64,000 nt of DNA from positions 18,038,530 through 18,102,529 of the forward strand of contig OZ035962.1 of the NCBI GenBank assembly GCA_964034945.1. Direction: 5' to 3'. The notes under the pieces are model-generated. The model saw nothing but the letters and a program-made list of their open reading frames with translations, had not been told where the DNA came from and made no database searches. The translations under genes were made by a program, and so were the position numbers. This document shows positions 35,048-46,565 of the stretch, in pieces. Within the stretch, counting starts at the first letter, position 1. Each line of letters starts with the position of its first letter. The stretch comes from Chrysopilus asiliformis. Its lineage: Eukaryota; Arthropoda; Insecta; Diptera; Rhagionidae.

Positions 35048-38000
35048 TAGATAGGAGTGCAAAAGAAGACTCGTACAAAGATTGAACAGTTTGAATTTTC
35101 TTTACAAGAATGAAGTAAAATCCAGATGTCTAGAAAGGTCACGCGAAGAAAAAACCGGGAGCAACTAATATTTTTTGGGGGTATATAAAATTGGAACTAA
35201 AAAGCTTTGGCCTACCCATGAAAAAGACTTCCGCATAGATAAAGGTGTTAATAAGCATCGGAAAACTGGCATTAGGGAGTTTTCGGGGCCGCTGATCACG
35301 AATCTGGTGTTAGAATTTCAAAATTCAAATCGTGAAGTCCAGTAAGGATAACGCAAATATCTTTTATCTCATTTTTCCTCGGAAAAACGGTCATTAAGGG
35401 GTTTTCGGATAGCTCATCAAGAATCTGGTGCTGGAATTTCATAATTCGAAAAGAAAGATCTTGTAAGGATTACGCAAGTATCCTTTTTCCCATTTTTCTT
35501 CGGAAACACTGGCATGAGTGGGTGTTCGGCGTCTCTGATCACGAATCCGGTGCTGGAACTTCAAAATTTGTAATGGAAGCCCTGCAGGCATAACGAATTT
35601 TGTTTTCCAAATGGCTTTAGGTTATTCATCGGTTTTTTGGTGCGAAAAAAAACTTATTCTCTAAATCTGTTTGATAGTAGAACATAATATGTATTTTTTA
35701 ATCCCAAAAATTAGAATGTAAAGCCAACCACGAATACTTCTATATGATGATTACTTCTACATGTAATTAAGCGAAAGTCCATAAAATTTTTTGGATTTTG
35801 TTAAAACCATATTTAAAAGCACGAATATTTTTTTGCGAAATTGTAAAATGCCTGTTTTAGAAACCACAATTAGCACTTAGCCGTGGATAATTACTTAATT
35901 TTCTAGCATGTTTAAGACATATTTTCCTACATAAAAGTTATAATATTCTCTGAATTCCTCTTCAGAATGGGGTGGAGTTCATCATATTATAAACTATGCA
36001 TCATGCAAATTTCAGTTCTTTTGTTCTATTTCTTATTTTTGGCTCTTTTATCACATGATTTTTAGTGAAAAGCACTTTGTAATGAGCTTAAATGGATACC
36101 TTCACTAACTCATAGATGTATAGCATGGTGCATTAAAAAAAACTCATAGCTTGTCCTCTCTTCCCGTAATTTGAAATCTTTTATACATCGTACAACACTA
36201 ATGGGACGAGGAGTGCAAAAAGCAAACTGCAGAAATTTTTCTTTGGCTAGAAAAAAAGCTTGTCTCCATCATCAACCAACATCATCATAATCATCGCCAT
36301 TGCTGTACTATAAAGTATACCTTTGTCGTTCCTTAGTTCGGAAGGGTGGGTGCAGGGTTGCGGTGGGATGTACTAAAAACGGTTTTCAAGCACTACAAAT
36401 GGAATTCATTTAGCGGGAAAGAGACGTATAAAAGGAATGATATATATTACCTTCTCTGTTACGGCAACATACTTTATTTATTTCTAGCCCCTTTTCTTGT
36501 TTTTTAGTTTTTCGTTTTATTTTTTTTTTCGCAAACATTAAAGGTGGTGGTGGTGGCTATAGGGAGCATCGGTTCCATGCATGTTTAAGTAAAAATGTAA
36601 ACGTTGTATAAAAATCGAGGGATGAAATCACAGCCCACCGTTGGATTTTTCCAATACATCGTTTTCGTATTTATGTATTCTTGCCCAGCGTGGTTAGCTC
36701 GTCTCACGATACAGCCCTTGTCGAGTCCATGGTACGGAGGTGAAAAGAGCCCTTTGCCACCCTTACTTGATTGCCCTAGTATGCAGCAAACCTCCCGTTC
36801 ATTGCAACGAGGTTGATGTCGTCGTAGTCTGGATCAGCGTCTACATGATATCGGTTGGTTCGCTAACCACCCTGCCACCGTCGAAAAAAATATGGCGCGT
36901 AATGAAAAAAGAGGGTTGTTTTTCCAATTTTTTTTGTTCAGACTTTTCTACTTTTTTTGCAGACCCCTCAATCCCCGTGTATATTTTCTTTTGCAATATA
37001 TGAGTAGAAATGAGACCTGCGGAAGTGACACGGGGGTTTGAATATGCTTCGCGTTCTAACGTTTTGTATGAGGAGGGCGAGCCAGGCAACAGGAGACTGG
37101 GCCACGACCATCAGTGTGTACTATCGTTTCGCTAAATGTGTGGATTTTTAATTATGAGGGAGTTAAAAGGACACCAATATGGATAACGACCACGACTGCG
37201 ATGGCGTGTTGGCAGGGGTATTTCTGGCTGCTATTAAGTATGATGGCGGATGGTGCGGTATTTCACCCACACGGTAAATATGCAATCGTTCCATCACTCA
37301 CCCCATATTGACGGGTAGTTAGTTTATATAGCTTCTAGTTTTGCATTGAGTACCATTTAATAACGCAACAAGCCAACCCTACCACCCCCAAGAAGTGCAA
37401 CGGCTAAGTTCACTTGAGATTTTTCAGATGAAAATATCACAAATCATAGGCAAGAATGAGGCGCAGTGATTGTATAGTGATGCATTTTAGAATATAGTAG
37501 TAGTGGATTATTTTCATCCCTATTCCATAATCCCGTATCAACAACAGAATCAAGAGAAAAAGTATACAATTCTGTTTGGTATGATGATGTCATACTACCA
37601 ATGCTATATTTTTTTATTGTGGAGAAAGCTTTTTTTTTTAGATTTATATTTGCAAGTAGTATGCGAAGTCTACAATAAGCTATAGGACAGCTTTTCAATG
37701 GAAGTCCTATTTAAAAAAAATAATTATTAAAGAAAATTATGAAGAGTCTGCTTCAACGGTTGAAAAAACGATAACAAGAGAATAAGTTAATGCAAATATT
37801 TAATCAAAATTTCACAGAAATGTCTACGCAATACATAGAATGTAGTTAAAATGGAGAATTAAATATTCTTGGGGTTAATTTTTAATGAATAAGTAAGTAC
37901 TTTGTAATTCATAATACCGGATAGAAGTAATTATAAATTGCGTTTTAGGTTGTTCTTGTATACCTACATATATTATATGTCTATAATTATTAAACTGCAA

Positions 38001-38400
38001 CAAATTTTATATTTCACAGAGTCGAGCCAAGGCTAAGCGACGCCCTAGCAAAATCTATTTTTGGCATCCCCTCTTTTAAAAAAAAACGGATATCAGTTGT
38101 GATCAAGAAAAACTTTCCTCTGCAATGTTTAATTTCGGAAAAATACATAAAAAATAATATTTATTCAAATCTTGAGAACTGTTAAAGATACGTAAAAACT
38201 GTTAAAGGAGAAAACGCAGGAAATTTCATTTCCTTTGAATCTGGTTATAACAACGCATAATTTTCGGGAGATTTTCAAAAAAGCGAGAAATTTTCAAAAA
38301 ACAGAAACTGATTTTCATCATCAGATTTTTTCTCAACGGCCTCGAAAAATCCCTAATGCCAGTTTTTCCATAAGAGAAAGGATATTCGAGCCATCTTTAC
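35048..38400. other. Gene-poor region with a module repeat and unassigned complex sequence
   Basis: 35270-35600 carries diverged ~120-bp modules (GGTTTTCGGATAGCTCATCA, AATCTGGTGCTGGAATTTC, TGTAAGGATTACGCAAGTAT). 36240-37330 has higher complexity and GC than its surroundings but no frame with recognisable similarity; several short overlapping frames only. It might be an untranslated exon, a regulatory region or an unknown gene. 37330-38230 is AT-rich with nothing I recognise. Confidence 0.4.
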
Positions 38401-38408
38401 ACTTGTTC

Positions 38409-38565
38409 TTTGAGTTATCCTTGGAGTTATCCTTGGAGTTATCCTTGGAGTTATCCTTGGAGTTATCCTTGGAGTTATCCTTGGAGTTATCCTTGGAGTT
38501 ATCCTTGGAGTTATCCTTGGAGTTATCCTTTGAGTTATCCTTTGATTTATCCTTGAAAAATGGGA
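38409..38565. repeat. 12-bp minisatellite (GAGTTATCCTTG)n
   Basis: About 12 near-perfect copies of GAGTTATCCTTG. The flanks contain GGATATCTGAGTTATCCTTACGG and AATTCTAGCACGAGATT-type sequence of the module-repeat family, so the array likely expanded from the TTATCCTT core of that repeat. It gives an apparent ELSL-repeat frame that I do not regard as a gene. Confidence 0.85.
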
Positions 38566-38970
38566 AAAAGGATATCTGAGTTATCCTTACGGAAGGAGTT
38601 ATCCTTCCTCCAGTTTCGAAATTCTAGCACGAGATTCGTGATCAGCCACCCCGAAAACTCCCGAGTGACATTTCTTAGCATTAATTTTTGACATGAAGCC
38701 TGACCATGTCAAAAATTAATGTTTTAAAATACACAGCCCTTACCCACCTCCCCCTCCCCCTGAGGATTGGAGTACAACCAATCGCATTCGGGAATTAAAT
38801 CGTTGTCAGTGTGATAGGAAAACGTCAATGGCCGATCGTCAATCGCAATCCCAATCATAATCACAGTCATCAGTGTGATACGGGCATTTGTGGGCGTTTA
38901 AATGATGGATGGAACAAGCTGTGAAAATTCCAGATTTCTAGCTTCAGGCGTTTGGGCTGGTTGTTGATAA

Positions 38971-39109
38971 GTCAATCAGTCAGTCAGTCAATCCGTCATT
39001 CAGTCAATCAGTCAATCAGTCAATCAGTCAATCAGTCAATCAGTCAATCAGTCAATCAGTCAATCAGTCAATCAGTCAATCAGTCAATCAGTCAATCAGT
39101 CAGTCAGTC
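38971..39109. repeat. 8-bp tandem repeat (CAATCAGT)n
   Basis: About 17 copies of CAATCAGT with CAGTCAGT and CATTCAGT variants at the ends. Simple satellite; the Ser/Gln/Asn frame through it is a by-product. Confidence 0.85.
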
Positions 39110-40737
39110 GGGACCAACGTTTTTACATATATAGGTAGACTATAGTATAGGTAGACAGCTTTTTTACAATAGCCCGTATTTAAAGTCTTTGTATTAAACT
39201 TCGGTTTAGCTACCTCGTTGTATTAAAATTCAAACCCCAACTTAAAAAAACTTTCTATCCATAGACAAATTTAAATTGGAGTTTAATTAAACAAATTCGA
39301 ATATATGGTGATCAGACATACCTGAGGTTGCCATCGCATCCCCTTTTTCCCGCACAGTGTCCTCTATTTAAGTGCATCCGGGAGTATTTTTGTTTGTTCG
39401 AATGTGCCGCAGAAAAAGTTGAAGGCCTTCATAATAATTTAAGATTTAATTTTTTTTCAAAACCTTTGTCGTCTCAAATCCCACCTCAAGTCTGTAAATA
39501 TTTTTATGTCTTCTCTCAAACAGAGCAAAAGGAGAATGCGCTGCAGTCGGAATTTTCTTGAACAACTCAGAGATTTCGTTAGGTGAAGGTTCCAATGAAT
39601 ACTGGAAAATATGCTGCCTATTTTAAAAAAAATAAACCAAGAAAGTAAATAGTTGTATAACAGTCGAAATTTTCTTCCGAGATTGCACGTTGGGTTGAAG
39701 AAAACTACTCTCTTTGCTAGCATACTTGTAAAACAGTGGAAAAAATCATAAAAATTGTCCTTTTCGTTGAATTCATTTTAGTGATAAAAAAACTATCCAT
39801 ATAGATGGCAACTGAATATAACTAGTTCTGGGATAAATTTTTAATTAAAATCTTGCGCCGGCGAAGAAAAAAAAAACATAACCAGGACTGCAGATTCTCA
39901 AAAGAGCTGCATAGGGTTAAAAGCCGTACCGATGTTGAAAAGAAAGAAACCTTTTTTTCTACTCAGTGGCATGGGCATCACTAAATATGGTCCAACAGAA
40001 GCGGAAGCTTGTTTTGTTAAGGGTTGGGCGAAAGATATGAACGCACCACACCGTTTTCCTGAAGGATCTCACTCTGCGATAGCAATTGTCCCAATATATA
40101 AATATCTGGGAATTATTTTTTTTATATTTATTGTTTTGAAACTGTTTTAACCCTTTTTCCATATTTGAAACGGCGCGATTCCTGTTTTTATTCCCACTCT
40201 TGCAGATGACATTGCTCGGCATATGCAAATTACGACGGCTATGATGACATATAATAAAACAGCGGAAAAAATCACTAATAATTTATATACGTTTTTTTTC
40301 TTGATAAGATGTAAAAGTTGGATAGTTTTTAAAATGTTCATCTGTACAACTTGAATTCAGTTTCTATCTTAAGGGCGAAGCTAAAGGTTGAAATATTTTT
40401 TTTAAAGTAAGTATTTTGGCATATTGACAATTATTCTACAGCTGGCTTTGAATATTAACTTTTTACGACTTTTTTTACATTGGAATTCAATTGGAAAACA
40501 TAAGTTCCATGCGAATTTAAATTTTCGAAATTTACGCACCTGATAACGAGTCAATATTTCGATTAATGTTGGCATATCTATTACTAAACAATAACGTTAT
40601 CCTAAGACGCAATTAAACAACTTCGGGAATTTAGCGAAGAAATTTAGCAAGAAGTCTGAGGCAAACCAGATTAAGGCCCGATTGTTGAAAAATATTACTA
40701 AAAATCGTAAAAAAAAATTGTTAAAAAATTTATTTTA
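39110..40737. other. Intergenic, no gene supported
   Basis: AT-rich. Frames on both strands are under 90 codons without recognisable similarity. A short more complex stretch at 39950-40095 has no family match that I can name. Confidence 0.4.
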
Positions 40738-41299
40738 AAAACATAACAAAAGCTATAATTGCCAATCTGGCAATTATTGAAAACCCGTATGGTGATTTAA
40801 GTGAACAGCGAACAGTTATACAAAAATTCCACTTTGAAGTCAAACTTTCCAATAAGATTTTTTAAAATTTATTCCAATCGGATTTTGATGTATGGGAGTT
40901 TTATGTAGAATCATATCCTAAATAACTTTTGTTCTTGCACTTTTTTGATAAGATGCACCGTTTTTGAGATATTCGCAAAAAACGTTTTCGTTCGTATGGG
41001 GGATACCCCCCCTAATGGTCCATTTTTGCCCATTAACGAACTTAGCCTCACATTTTACGAAAAACGAATCTGCGCAAAATTTCAAGTCTGTAGCTCAATC
41101 CGTGCGCCCGCAATCCGCGCCACAGACGGACAGACAGACAGACAGACGGACGGACGGACGGACATGCTAAATTCAACTTTTTTCATCATTCTAAACACAC
41201 TGGTGTAATTCATTTTTGTGTGCGATGACCAGATCTTGGCGTTACAAACGGTAAGGCAAAGTTAATATACCCTTTGGTTTCACCATACGGGTATAAAAA
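40738..41299 (-). mobile_element. HINE/DINE-1-like element, copy 3
   Basis: Minus-strand copy. The 3' end with its stem-loop (ATAATTGCCAATCTGGCAATTAT type) is at 40740-40780, the GTCY-complement tract (GACGGACAGACA) at 41124-41164, and the 5' subterminal CACCATACGGGT at 41281-41292. Near full length. Confidence 0.85.
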
Positions 41300-41354
41300 C
41301 GAAAATTTACTCGTTTTGATATAAAGGAGGTGAAAAAACATAACAAAAGCTATA

Positions 41355-41482
41355 GGCCCTATTCCAGGATCCGATACGAATGATTCGGATCGTAAACTCA
41401 ATGTTGTTGTTGGTATAAAACACTAACAACAACATTGAGTTTACAATCCGAATCATTCGTATCGGATCCTGGAATAGGGCCT
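41355..41482. mobile_element. 128-bp hairpin MITE inside HINE copy 4
   Basis: Ends GGCCCTATTCCAGGATCCGA and TCGGATCCTGGAATAGGGCC. The arms extend about 54 bp with few mismatches around a short TTGGTATAAAACACTAA loop. Flanked by TATA on both sides (41351-41354, 41483-41486), matching the uninterrupted AGCTATAATTG of copy 3. Non-coding. Confidence 0.75.
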
Positions 41483-41562
41483 TATAATTGCCCATCTGGC
41501 AATTATTGAAAACCCGTATGGTGATATTCGTATCAAAATTCGAACAGTTGTAACAAAATTCC

Positions 41563-42779
41563 ACCTATGTGAACTTGGCTTGCGAAGTGCGGAAACTCGA
41601 AATAAAATTTACATGAAAAAATTGTACTAAAATTGTACTAAATTGTACTGCATTTTAAAAAAATTGTACTCGAAAGGATTCGACAGAAATTAAAAATTGA
41701 AAAAAGACCAGCCGGCAGTGTTTTCGGAAGAAATTTTTTTTCGTAGAATAATTGTACTAAAATTGTACTAAATTGTACCACAAAGGAAAAAAATTGTACT
41801 CGTTCAGGTTCCTCGGAAATTGAAAAAAATCGAAAAAAACGTGTAGGGCACGTAATTTAAATAATAATTAAAACAATGTTGTATCTTTCACAATAATTTA
41901 TTGAATGACTTTTAAGTCAAAGTCGTATATTTAATATAGAACAAAGGTTACTTTACAAATAAAAATAATTAATCACAAAGTAAATGTATATCCAATATTA
42001 CCTACAAACGATTTTTCGCGAGAAATCGGCAGTCTTGTTTCGGAAGGAAAAAATGTTTCTGCAGAATAATTGTACTAAAATTGTACTAAATACGCAAAAA
42101 AAAAGTGTACTAGTACAGTTTTCTCAAAAATCGAAAAAAAAAATTTTTGGTTTCGGAAGAAATTTTTTTTCGTGGAATAATTGTACTAAATTGTACCACA
42201 AAGGAAAAAAATTGATTTTTTTCAATTTCCGAGGAACCTGAACGAGTACAATTTTTTTCCTTTGTGGTACAATTTAGTACAATTTTAGTACAATTATTCT
42301 ACGAAAAAAAATGTCTTCCGAAACCAAAAAATATTTTTTTTTTCGATTTTTGAGAAAACTGTACTAGTACACTTTTTTTTCTTTGCGGTACAATTTTAGT
42401 ACAATGTTTCTGCAGAAACATTTTTTCCTTCCGAAACAAGACTGCCGATTTCTCGCGAAAAATCGTTTTTTTCGATTTTTTTCAATTTCCGAGGAACCTG
42501 AACGAGTACAATTTTTTTCCTTTGTGGTACAATTTAGTACAATTTACTAGTACACTTTTTTTTTCTTTGCGGTACAATTTAGTACAATTTTTCTGCATCA
42601 AAAAAAAATTTCTTCCGAAAACACTGCCGGCTGGTCTTTTTTCAATTTTTAATTTCTGTCGAATCCTTTCGAGTACAATTTTTTTAAAATGCAGTACAAT
42701 TTACTACAATTTTAGTACAATTTTTTCATGTAAATTTTATTTCGAGTTTCCGCACTTCGCAAGCCAAGTTCACATAGGT
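41563..42779. mobile_element. 1.2-kb foldback element with 8-bp target duplication
   Basis: Starts ACCTATGTGAACTTGGCTTG and ends CAAGCCAAGTTCACATAGGT. The arms match for about 250 bp. The flanking duplication AAAATTCC (41555-41562 and 42780-42787) exactly interrupts the HINE sequence AAAATTCCACTTTG. The arms and an inner inverted pair contain many copies of AATTGTACTAAA and its complement, plus TTTCGGAAG and AAAAATCG blocks. The centre (~41870-41990) is unique AT-rich DNA. No transposase frame. An 8-bp duplication fits hAT or P-type transposition, but the ACCTATG end is not a textbook hAT end, so the class stays open. Confidence 0.8.
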
Positions 42780-43329
42780 AAAATTCCACTTTGAAATCAA
42801 ACTTTCCAATAAGATTTTTTAAAATTTATTCCAATTGGATTTTAATGTACAGGAGTTTTATGTAGAATCATATCCTAAATAACTTTTGTTCTTGCACTTT
42901 TTTGATAAGATTTTGGAAAAAATGTTTTCGTTCGTATGGGGGGTACCCCCCCTAATGGTCAATTTTTGCCCATTAACGAACTTAGCCTCGCATTTTACGA
43001 AAAACGGATCTGCGCAAAATTTCAAGTCTCTAGCTCAATCCGTGCGACCGTAATCCGCGCCACAGACGGACAGACGGACAGACGGACGGGAATGAAAAAA
43101 TTATTATTTTTATCATTCTAAACACACTGGCGTAATTCATTTTTGTGTGTGATGACGGGATCTTTGCCTTACAAACGGTAAGGCACAGTTAATATACCCT
43201 TTGGTTTCACCATACGGGTATAAATATGCAACACAGGGAGTATGTGGATCTTTTTTACGTGTTTTTTGATGCCTTCTCGGCACTGCAGGGCAACGAAAAC
43301 ACCAAAGTTGTGGAGTCTTGTCAATTGTG

Positions 43330-43685
43330 ATTAATTTTGATTCTCAAGGTTGAGCTAGAGACCTAAAGTTTTGTACAGTTACGCTTCTCGTAAATGACAA
43401 ACCTAAGTTGTTGAACCGGCAAAATTGGACCATCCCTTCCCTCTTCCCTATACAAAAGACACAGTTTTTCACAATTTTCTCGAAAACGCTGAGTCGTATT
43501 GAAAAATTTATAAAGGCGAAATTTGTTTAGAATACGATTTTACATAACTCATCCATACATCAAAATCCAATCGGACCACTGCTTCCCCTCTCTTACATAC
43601 AAATGGATTTTTTTTCATAAAATATAGAGTATTTGACGATTGGCCTCTGGTAATTAAAGCTTTTCTAATGATTAATATACCAATT
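43330..43685 (+). mobile_element. HINE-2 copy 2
   Basis: GGTTGAGCTAGAGACCTAAA, TCTCGAAAACGCTGAGTCGT, TACATCAAAATCCAATCGGA, GAGTATTTGACGATTGGCC and a CTTTTCTAATG-like end, in HINE-2 order. It adjoins the 5' end of HINE copy 4 after about 100 bp. Confidence 0.6.
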
Positions 43686-43689
43686 GATA

Positions 43690-44609
43690 ATTATGGATTT
43701 TTAAATTACAAAACAGAAGCTCGTAGAATATTATTCTAAAAAACATTTGCAGGAGTTCTCAAGATCTTGAATAATCTTAACATTGTTGATGCAATCAAAG
43801 TACATATTTATATCATTTTGATACAAAACTTATTCACTCTCGTTCGTCTTAAGAATATGATTTGATTGTGCGACGAAATTACTTAATCCCATTTATTGGC
43901 ATACTAATCTGTTACATATATGTTTGTTGACGGCACAAGGCCATATGACAGTTGGTTTATGTTGCGATTAACAGCTTGTTTCTGGTTTTCATGTTCGCAG
44001 GCCAAGGGACTACCAATGCTAAAACATAACTTTGTCCACATAAATATTATACGACGGAATAATGGGATGTTATACAATTCCCACATTATAATATCCTAAA
44101 CTACCTGTTATTCGAACAAGAAGGAAAACAGTAAAGGTATGATATAAACAAAAAGAGAATTCTGATTCTTATTGTGTCGGCGCGACGGCATCTTGCCAAT
44201 TGATTTATTACCTCCATATGTTACTTGGATGTAAACCAAGAATTCGCATATCCTTGAACACTTATCAATGGCTGTGACTTAAAGGGTTTTTTTTAGTTGG
44301 GGGCAAGGATTGATCTGCAGCTGCGTGATTTGCAACACTTGAATTTATGCTTGACCTCAATTTCATTGACTACCGACTTGTCCCTAATTTCTTTTAACCC
44401 TTTCTGATGATCTACTGAGGCTGCTGTCAAGGCAAAAACAATTATTGGATTTCTTTGAAAGTGCATTTTTTCAAAAATCAAACGGTTTTGAATAATTTTT
44501 TGCCCCTTAAAGTGCAGTTACTAAGTTTTATTTCCAATTCGTGCGTGCTTTTTTTTATGATCACACCATATTATTATTAGCTGTAAAACGAAAGGTTAAC
44601 TTTATCTAA
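43690..44609. other. Intergenic, no gene supported
   Basis: Moderately complex sequence. Frames are at most 62 codons without recognisable similarity or splice context. Nothing repeated within the window was noticed here. Confidence 0.35.
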
Positions 44610-44613
44610 TTAA

Positions 44614-44934
44614 CGCGTTGATTGCCACCATGGAAGCGAAAAAATCGGGTCCCAGACGCCAGTAGACTTTTTTTATGAATTGCCTTCAAATGATATTATT
44701 TTTATAAATTTCCAAAATATTCCGCTATATACAAAATTCACAGGCCAAATATCGAAAAAGGTTTTCCAGGCCGTATATTAATTTTTCCAAAGATTTTATG
44801 CAGTTCTGTGCATTCAATGGTTTACTACGCTGCTTATGCTAAAGAAAAGTGTTGTGAAGCCATATGTGCCTCACACGGCCTGAAGAGCCCATTTTAATGT
44901 AAGATCACGTAGGCCTCACACGGCAGTCAACGTG
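44614..44934. mobile_element. piggyBac-type MITE, copy 1 (TTAA-flanked)
   Basis: TTAA on both sides (44610-44613, 44935-44938), with inverted ends CGCGTTGATTGCC and GGCAGTCAACGTG. The TTAA duplication and this terminal motif are characteristic of piggyBac-like elements. 321 bp, no transposase. A 3'-truncated copy in the opposite orientation is at 48386-48620. Confidence 0.75.
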
Positions 44935-45523
44935 TTAAAGTTTGAGTTTTGTTATAAAATGTGTCCTACATCTTTAGGATGACGAAAAACTACTTTTTTT
45001 AGCTGTTTTTACTTTCCTTCGCTATAGAGGGAAATTGTGGTATTCATGACGGAGACCTACTCAAGAACGGGGGCAAATGGAAACTTTCTGATCAGTGCAA
45101 AATCCATTTTAGGCAAAATTATGATACCTGTGCATCTGATTGTCGGTCTGTCGGTTTGTCGGTCTGCTGGTCTGTTGGTTTGTCTGCTTATACTGTTCGT
45201 TTTACGTATCTTAAATAACTCAGAAACGCGTTGAGCTAGTGACTTAAAATTTTTTATAAATAACTAGCTTGCATACCCGTCGTTGCCGGGTTAAGCTTTT
45301 TGTCTAAATTTTAGAATACGAAGAAAACCGGAAAGAACTTAAAAACTTTTTAATGGGTCTATGTTGGGGCTGGACCCCCGATGAACATCTATGCTAAATT
45401 TCAGGCCAATCGGTTTAGTAGTTTCCCCGCGCAAGAGTAACATAGAGCAAAAACTAAGTTTCGAAATCACTTTACCCCCTCCCCTTACTCCCCCACCCCT
45501 CGCGCTTCTTTTCCGTATGCCTA

Positions 45524-46428
45524 ACACATGGATCAATAAGTCCCGAGACTAACCCAGAGATGACGCTCGTAGTAAACCAGTAACCACGTCTTTCTAGAGT
45601 ACTAACCTTTGCTTGAAACGTGTCAAAATTTTAAGTCGATCGGACCAGAAACAGCTGAGTTATCGAGGTTGGAGTAAAGTCGTTTTGTAGTTTGTTTAAA
45701 AAATGGAAAAAACCGAGTTTCGTGTTCTGATAAAACATTGTTTTTTAATGGATAAAAACACCGTGCAAGCGAAACAATGGATTGAAAAATGTTACCCGGA
45801 CTCTTGTCCATCAAAAGCAACGATTTGTCGGTGGTTTGCCGAGTTTAAACGTGGTCGTACCGACACAAATGACGCGGAACGCTCGGGTAGACCTGTGGAA
45901 GCCGTTACACCGGAAAATGTGAGTGAAGTGACAAAAATTATAATGAAAGATCGTAAAGTGAAGCTCCGTGAGATTGCTGAGATAACACAGATATCATATG
46001 GAAGTGCATTTACTATCCTTCATGAAAAATTGAGCATGAAAAAGGTTTTTTCCAAGTGGGTGCCGCGATTGCTTTCGATGAAACAAAAACAGCAACGAGT
46101 CGATGATTCAGAAAGCTGTTTATCGCTATTTACTCGCAATAAAAAAGATTTCTTGCGTCGTTACGTGACCATGGACGAAACATGGATACATCACTACACT
46201 CCAGAGTCGAAGCGGCAGTCATCTGAGTGGCGCACAGCTGGCGAAAGCCGTCCGAAGCGTCCGAAAACGCAGCAGTCAGCTGGCAAAGTCATGGCGTCAG
46301 TTTTTTGGGATACGCATGGCGTGACGATTGTATCACCCTAAAAGGTGATTATATTGATGAATAAAAAAAAATTTTGCAAAAAAAATGTTGTTTTCATTGT
46401 TAGTCTCGGGACTTATTGATCCATGTGT
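45524..46428 (+). mobile_element. mariner element, internally deleted, with perfect 30-bp TIRs
   Basis: Perfect inverted ends of 30 bp: left ACACATGGATCAATAAGTCC (continuing to 45553), right GGACTTATTGATCCATGTGT ending at 46428, each bounded by TA (45522-45523 and 46429-46430). The element is 905 bp, versus about 1.3 kb for intact mariners. The missing DNA is the 3' third of the transposase gene. The identical ends suggest recent activity or good preservation. It could still be mobilised in trans, since both ends survive. Confidence 0.92.
45703..46341 (+). pseudogene. Truncated mariner transposase
   Basis: The 212-codon frame encodes the N-terminal helix-turn-helix DNA-binding half and the first part of the catalytic domain. 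Family features seen are the VQAKQWI and CRWFAEFKRG segments, the RSGRPVEA linker, the modified WVPRLLS (usually WVPHEL) and the first catalytic Asp in MDETWIHHYTPES. It ends shortly after KVMASVFWDTHG. The segments with the second and third catalytic Asp (D,D34D) are absent. A remnant in another frame (KGDYIDE then stop, about 46341-46364) looks like the original C terminus, so the lesion is an internal deletion with loss of frame. Catalytically dead. Confidence 0.9.
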
Positions 46429-46508
46429 TATGTTGGAACCAGAACTACCACAGACACTCATGCCAAATTTGAAGTCAATCGGTTCAGCCGATTTTGCGTG
46501 AAAGAGGA

Positions 46509-46543
<35 letters not shown>

Positions 46544-46565
46544 CCAACTCATTTTTATATATTAG

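Larger units (their letters stand above)
41334..43223 (-). mobile_element. HINE/DINE-1-like element, copy 4, split by two insertions
   Basis: The 3' portion lies at 41334-41562 and the 5' portion at 42788-43223, with ACCCGTATGGTG-type ends at both. The 3' portion is broken at 41355-41482 by a hairpin MITE inside the terminal stem-loop region. The body is broken at 41563-42779 by a large foldback element. Removing both restores the block order seen in copy 3. Confidence 0.8.
45245..46565 (+). repeat. Interspersed repeat (ACTAGCAGACCC family) hosting the mariner
   Basis: Left part 45245-45523 begins TAACTAGCTTGCATACCCGT and includes TTTTTGTCTAAATTTTAGAAT. Right part 46429-46565 has AATCGGTTCAGCCGATTTTG, a (CAGA)n tract (46509-46543) and the end CATTTTTATATATTAGTA. 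The mariner at 45524-46428 sits between them at a TA. Confidence 0.65.

Noticed and set aside
36700..36760. tRNA-like GTGGTTAGCTCG segment
   Set aside because: It resembles a D-arm only by chance; no acceptor stem, anticodon arm or T-loop (GGTTCGANTCC) follows at the right distance.
38235..38579. 114-codon frame with an ELSL repeat
   Set aside because: It is created by the 12-bp minisatellite, whose length is a multiple of three. There is no start context, domain or splice support.
38952..39134. 60-codon Ser/Gln/Asn frame, and a CRISPR-like look of short direct repeats
   Set aside because: An 8-bp simple tandem repeat without spacers, in animal DNA; neither a gene nor a CRISPR array.
41984..42241. 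85-codon frame in the foldback element as a possible transposase piece
   Set aside because: Lys/Phe-rich translation of the A/T repeats, on an inverted-repeat arm, without motifs.
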